Source of the DNA: Microdochium bolleyi
Lineage: Eukaryota > Ascomycota > Sordariomycetes > Xylariales > Microdochiaceae
Reading direction: 5' to 3'
NCBI GenBank assembly: GCA_001566295.1
Contig: KQ964247.1
Span: 3,782,001 to 3,846,000 of the forward strand
Length of the DNA: 64,000 nucleotides
Positions within the stretch are counted from its first letter, which is position 1. Each line of letters begins with the position of its first letter. Shown in pieces: positions 59,274 to 64,000 of the stretch. Under the pieces are notes generated by a model. The model was not told where the DNA came from. It was given only the letters and a program-made list of their open reading frames with translations, and did no database searches. A program made the position numbers and the translations under genes.

Positions 59274-59539
59274 GACGCCAGCAGCCGCCCACGATGGCCT
59301 CATCTGATCTCCTCCTCCCAGCACGCTTCTCTCACCAAGCAGGGCATCTACCTTCACTTTCCTCACCAACCTTACATTCTTTCACCAACCACGTCCCTTC
59401 ACTGTGTGAAGTATCGACATTCTTTGTTTCAGAAACATCTTATCCCAACTTCGACACACAGCTCCTTCGCTACATTCTCACAACAGAACAGTCCTAGAGA
59501 CTCTCAGCTTCATCAAGTCAACCACCAACAGCCCACAAC

Positions 59540-60592
59540 ATGCCTTCTGTCAAGTCCACCCTCGCCCTCGCCGCGGCCTACGGCGCCAGCTCTGTCCTCG
59601 GCCACGGCCTCGTCCGCAGCTTCGTCGTCGACGGCAAGTTCACCCCCGGCTTCATCCTCGACTACTACTACGCCAAGCAGTCCTCGGGCAAGTTCCCCGA
59701 CGTTGCCGGCTGGTACGCCGAGAACCTCGACAACGGCTTCGTCGAGCCCGCCGCTTACTCGAGCCCCGACATCATCTGCCACAAGAAGGCTGCTCCCGGC
59801 GCTGCCTCCGCCCCCGTAGCGGCTGGCGGCACCGTCGAGTTCCAGTGGGACACCTGGCCGCAGTCGCACATTGGCCCCATCTTCACCTACGCCGCCGCCT
59901 GCCCCGGCAACGACTGCACCAAGGTCGACAAGACGGCCCTCAAGTGGTTCAAAATTGACGAGGCCGGATTCAACGTCGCCACCCAGAAGTGGAAGACTGA
60001 CGACATGATCGCCAACAACTTCACCTGGTCTACCACCGTGCCCAGCAACCTCAAGGCTGGCGCCTACGTCCTCCGCCACGAGATCATTGCCATGCACGCC
60101 GCCCAGCAGGCCAACGGCGCCCAGAACTACCCCCAGTGCATGAACGTCCAGGTCACCGGCTCCGGCACCGTGCTCCCGGAGGGTGTCGCCGGTACCAGCC
60201 TCTACACCGCCGACCACCCGGGCATCAAGTTCAACCCGTACGGCAACCTCGCCTCGTACGAGATCCCCGGCCCCGCCGTGCCCGCTGCTTTCGCCAAGGG
60301 CGGCAACACCGGCGGCGGCAACGCTGGTACTCCCACCACTCCTGCTCCCGTCCCGACTGCTTCTTCCACCAAGGCTCCTGCTCCCACTGTCGCTGTTCCC
60401 TCGTCGACTGCTGCCCCCTCCGCGGTCCCGACCTCGACCACTCCTCCTCCCACCACGGGCAACCCCGGCAGCGGCTCCGGCTCCGACCTGCCCGAGACTT
60501 TCACCCTCGAGACCTTCATCAGCTGGCTCCAGAAGACGGCCGGCAAGAAGTCCTCTGCCCGCCGCAGCCACCCACGCGCGATGAAGATCTAA
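59540..60592 (+). CDS. AA9 lytic polysaccharide monooxygenase
   Basis: An intronless gene for 350 residues. The signal peptide ends at Gly21, exposing His22 as the N-terminal histidine of the copper brace (GHGLVRS). The second brace histidine is His110 in WPQSHIGP, and Tyr197 in AQNYPQCMNV is the axial tyrosine; Gln195 and a nearby His (LRHEIIAMHAA) complete the site. The enzyme cleaves cellulose or related beta-glucans oxidatively, outside the cell, with electrons from a dehydrogenase or phenols. The catalytic domain ends near residue 250. It is followed by a Gly/Pro/Thr/Ser-rich linker (about 255-315) and a short C-terminal module (LPETFTLETFISWLQK then a basic tail) that is not a CBM1. The nudE gene follows about 2.5 kb downstream. 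Confidence 0.95.
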   Translation: MPSVKSTLALAAAYGASSVLGHGLVRSFVVDGKFTPGFILDYYYAKQSSGKFPDVAGWYAENLDNGFVEPAAYSSPDIICHKKAAPGAASAPVAAGGTVEFQWDTWPQSHIGPIFTYAAACPGNDCTKVDKTALKWFKIDEAGFNVATQKWKTDDMIANNFTWSTTVPSNLKAGAYVLRHEIIAMHAAQQANGAQNYPQCMNVQVTGSGTVLPEGVAGTSLYTADHPGIKFNPYGNLASYEIPGPAVPAAFAKGGNTGGGNAGTPTTPAPVPTASSTKAPAPTVAVPSSTAAPSAVPTSTTPPPTTGNPGSGSGSDLPETFTLETFISWLQKTAGKKSSARRSHPRAMKI

Positions 60593-63130
60593 GCCTCTTC
60601 TTTTTCGACTCCTCTGTGTGAATTCCGCTTGTGTGGATTCTCTGGGATAGACATGAACCATTTTTTCTTTTGCCCCCAGCTTGGTGTGGGAAAAGCGTGT
60701 ACATAGCCATCTTTATTTTCGATACATGCCATCTTGACGATGACGAGCTCGTTTTTTCCCGGTAGCAGGCTTCTGTCAACGAGACAGAGGCCCTGCACTG
60801 GTGTACAAATATAGGAACGGAGAGATGTATATGTTATACACTCCAAGACCAAATTCCCTGTCTCACCCTTTTGACTGTGACCGTGTGTGTGTGTTGGGAA
60901 GTGGCTGTGGGTGTAAAGGGCTTTGACTCACCAACTATGAAAATCTGATCTGGCTTCCAGATGATATTGCTTCAGGTTTGTTTTATTTAGCTGGGCTCGT
61001 CCGAAGTTGAATGTGGTGGAGCATGAATAGAGAAACTTGCTGATGAAAGTAGTCGCGTTCGTGGGACCTAAATCTGCTTTGTAATGGAAGCTCGTTTTTC
61101 TGACAAAGATTATGGGTTTGTGGGATATTGTTTGATAGGTTATTAGCCCAGAAGGACTTCGGAAGCTAACAATTTTTATTTGTCGGTTGTTTGGGACGGA
61201 GTGTGTGTGTGTGTGTGGACTAGGACAGTCATTTGTCCCGACCTGAACATGGGATTCGAGGTCATTCATGCTGTAAAGATCAGTCTTGCATTGACATTCT
61301 CAAACCATCCAGGGCTAAAAGTAACTAGCTCGGGCTGCTTGGACTGCACAAATCGAAAGACGGGAAACGTTTGGGGAAACCATGTCGAAAAGATCACAGG
61401 GCTTGCAAGGAAGACTTGCTTTTTTATTCCGAGCAGTGCAATGCAGGCAAGGTATAATTCGTCTATCGACTCCGACAAACAGTATCGTGACCACGAGGCT
61501 TATTTCCGGTTGAGCCGCGTGGCCGAGTTTTGAGGTCGGGGTTGTTCCCGATGTTATCGTCTTGCAAAGTATGTTGTCGTCGAGTTGCATCCTGGCTTAA
61601 TAACTTATGTAATGCGCTCAGTAGTTCCACGAGTTCACGCAGGAGAGACTGGGATGGGTGGTGGGTTGCCCAGACAGCCGAGCCTTTCCGCAAACAGCCT
61701 AGCGCAGTATCGGCGTGAAGAAGGCGACTGGGTTGGGCATCTCAGCTAATTTCATGCGCCGGGGTGCATGTCGCAAGTTCACCATCTGCATTTATAGGTG
61801 ACGTGAGACATCATGCGGAGAATTAACGTGTTGCGCAATCACGGGACACCCAGATCCCAAAGAACAAAGGAGTCCAGATGCCTTACCGCCGGTGGAATCC
61901 TTTTGGGTAATAATCGTGAAGACGTGTGATCACAAGGAAGGTGCGAGTGACGGGCAGTGGGGTCGGCGGACCTGCAGTGAGGCAAGTCGGTCAGTCAATC
62001 AACAACAACAACGGCCGCGCTGGCGGCCCACCCTGTGTGCCCAGTACATGCCCCGCCACCACATTTTCCGCAGCGCCAGGGGTACCAGCGACAAGCAGTC
62101 TGCATGCGTCGGGCCCAGGAGCCAGTTGCCCTGCTGGCTGGGCGAGGAGCGGCCCCCCCTTCAAGTGCCGCCCGCTCCTGCGACATCAACAACAACTCTA
62201 CCCTCCGCCAACCCGCCAGCCCGCCACTCGACATCGCTCCACGACAGCGACGGCGGCGACGACGACAACCCACGACACCGGCGACACTAACCCCCCGCGA
62301 CGACATAACCGACAACGACACCCGGGCGGCTCACGGACGACCAGCCGACCTGTGAACTAACGACAGAGCGACCGCAATCAACCAGTTGCCGTGCGACCAA
62401 GCGACAAACTCGGCAACCCAGCAAGCCATTCCCAGCACCATCTCAGACGACCGCTGCTTCGTACTCTCCTCGCAGGCGAAGCGCTCATTCTTACGACTCC
62501 GGTGAGTGCCCATAGATCTCTCCGGCTTCGGCGCTCGTCCTCGTTCTGCCGGAGCCCCTGGAGCCTGCAGCCCACGGCGCATGCTTTTGTTCAGGCACAA
62601 AACCACCAGCTGCGCAACGACGAGTTCGTGCCTGGTCTCTGCCTCCGCCCCCGAGCTTTCGCAAGTTTGGACTTCACATGCGGGTCTCCTCTTGCCTGTT
62701 TGGTGGTTGCAGTGTGCCTGGCCTTGCTTGCATCCTACTCGAGTCGTTCTTTCCACGCCCTCTCTTTCTGTCGTGCGCTGCTCACACGTGCGTTCCCTCG
62801 GCAGTCTCCTTCTCCACGCTATTCTTCTTCACCACTTCGGCTTTAGTCACGACCCTTTAGCCATCGCCAACTTGACGTACCTTTCCATTTGTATTCGCAT
62901 CAATACTCGCACACTCCGTCAGCACCTCAACAATCTGCAGATCAGCTCGCGCACGCAACAACTAGCCGTGCATAAAGACCAATGTTCCACCTCTAAACTG
63001 GACGATCGTGTCCATCCGGATCATACAGCAGTCCCCCGTTACGACTTTCTGCGTGTAATACGGACACCCAGCTCGACTGAGCTGCCATCCCCGAACTTTT
63101 CGACACAGAACAAAAACAACATCCTAAACT
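60593..63130. other. Intergenic region and long leader of the nudE homologue
   Basis: About 2.5 kb without a supported gene. (GT)8 lies at 61201-61217. From about 62000 the sequence is CA/CG-rich like a 5' leader. A GTGAGT donor-like site at 62502 with acceptor-like CAGs before 62945 is compatible with a 5'-UTR intron, which I cannot confirm. Confidence 0.4.
61201..61217. repeat. (GT)8 microsatellite
   Basis: A short GT dinucleotide run downstream of the LPMO gene; a simple repeat without further features. Confidence 0.8.
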
Positions 63131-64000
63131 ATGGCGGAGCCTCCATCTTCGCCCCCGCCAAGCGCGGCCGCGACCCCCGAGGAGTCGCTCGCGTGGTACA
63201 AGCGACAGTACGAGCAGCTCGCCGACGAGCTCGCCGAATTCCGAGAGTCGAGTCACGAGCTCGAGGCCGAGCTTGAGAAGGACCTGGACGCTGCCGACAA
63301 GCGCCAGCGGGAGCTAGAGCAGCGGGCAGAAACTATCCAGTTCGAGGCAGATGAGTGGAAGGTACGTCGGGACGGCAAGGCGATCAGATATACCTGCGGG
63401 AGACATGCTGACAACAAGAACAGGAGAAATGCAAGCACGCCAAGGCCGAGGCCAACGCCGCCCAGAATGCGCTCGAGAAGGAGATCACAGTGCTGCGCGA
63501 TACAAACCGCACGCTCACCCTGAAGCTGCGAGATATCGAGGTCGCCAACGATGATTTTGAGCGCCAGGCTCGCAACACCTCCTCGTCCCTCGAGGACTTG
63601 GAGTCCAAGTACAACGTCGCCATCGAGCGCTCTGTCATGATGGAGGAGGAGATCAAGATCGGCGAGCAGGAGCGTGAGACCCTGCGCATCGATGCCCAGC
63701 GCCTGCGCGAGGAGCTCTCCGACCTGCGGGTCGAGGCCGAGATCATGCAAGACAAGATCAAGAAGGCCGACCAGCGGCACCTTGCCTCCCTCGAGACCGA
63801 CCTGTCCGGTCCCGGCTCGCCAACCTTTGACCAGTCGCCACGCTCCGGAGCTAGTTCCCCGCTCATCACGACACCGCCGGATGAGATGGCGCTTCCCACT
63901 ATTGTCAAGAACAGCAACATGGCATCTGGTGCTGACGTTCCTCCATCGCCGCCCATGTCTGACGCCTCTGCTACCGTGCCGAGATCTGGGGCCGCGAACC
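63131..64000 (+). CDS. nudE: NudE/NDEL1 homologue, 5' part (cut by window end)
   Basis: Exon 1 is 63131-63361 and exon 2 opens at 63424 after a 62-nt intron (donor GTACGT, acceptor CAG) and runs off the window. About 270 residues are visible. After a Pro/Ser-rich start the protein is a long coiled coil (ESLAWYKRQYEQLADELAEF onward to about residue 190), the LIS1-binding part of NudE proteins. A Ser/Pro-rich region follows (GPGSPTFDQSPRSG...). NudE/NDEL1 (RO11 in Neurospora) binds LIS1/NudF and dynein and is needed for nuclear movement in hyphae. The C-terminal part lies outside the window. Confidence 0.9.

Larger units (their letters stand above)
55768..59539. other. Largest gene-free region, upstream of the LPMO gene
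   Basis: About 3.8 kb with no supported gene. It includes a (GT)7 run at 56847-56861 next to alternating GC, and a T-rich stretch at 57720-57760. The right end holds the LPMO promoter. The many short frames show no domain or signal peptide. Confidence 0.45.

Noticed and set aside
59513..60661. 382-codon open frame antisense to the LPMO
   Set aside because: Shadow of the forward gene with Gly/Val/Ala repeats and no domain.

Overview
The window is nuclear DNA from a filamentous ascomycete (Pezizomycotina, most likely Sordariomycetes). Supporting signs are GC-rich coding sequence, short introns mostly of 50-80 nt with GT(A/G)AGT-like donors and CTAAC/CTGAC-like branch points, long gene-free leaders, and the gene set: an AA9 polysaccharide monooxygenase, an ascomycete laccase ending in DSGI, a proteinase K-type subtilase, Erg24, a velvet-domain protein and a nudE homologue. 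I built exon structures by hand from splice signals and reading-frame continuity. I recognise 17 protein genes and one intron-containing tRNA-Glu. No transposon, CRISPR array, rRNA or polyketide/peptide-synthetase cluster was seen.

Layout, left to right. 1-10 kb: a small deaminase-fold protein (+) and the ER ubiquitin ligase Doa10 (-). 10.7-14.6 kb: a large alanine-rich, repeat-containing fungal protein of unknown function (+). 15.7-23.6 kb: the most distinctive part, a 16-exon GH31 alpha-1,4-glucan lyase (-) diverging from a nine-exon laccase-type multicopper oxidase (+) across about 1 kb. 26-30.4 kb: a secreted HNH nuclease (+) and an Mx/Vps1-like dynamin GTPase (-). 33.9-39 kb: a secreted subtilase (+) and an M20 amidohydrolase (+). 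39.3-46 kb: sterol C-14 reductase ERG24 (-), a mannose-6-phosphate-receptor-like sorting receptor (+), the tRNA-Glu(CTC) gene (-) and a nitronate monooxygenase (+). 46.2-50.7 kb: a Ybp/glomulin-family protein (-) and an UNC-93-like transporter (-). 52-64 kb: a mitochondrial BolA protein (+), a minimal velvet protein (+), an AA9 LPMO (+) and the 5' part of a nudE/NDEL1 homologue (+) cut by the window end.

The genes do not form one obvious pathway. Most are housekeeping functions: ER-associated degradation, sterol synthesis, vacuolar sorting, Fe-S maturation, dynein regulation. A second group is secreted or degradative: laccase, LPMO, subtilase and nuclease, which suits a saprotroph or plant-associated fungus. 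The glucan lyase is intracellular by its lack of a signal peptide and should turn glycogen or starch into 1,5-anhydro-D-fructose. The items most worth follow-up are the glucan lyase and its divergent laccase, the deaminase-fold protein, the minimal velvet protein, the alanine-rich repeat protein, and a palindrome that recurs upstream of the subtilase.
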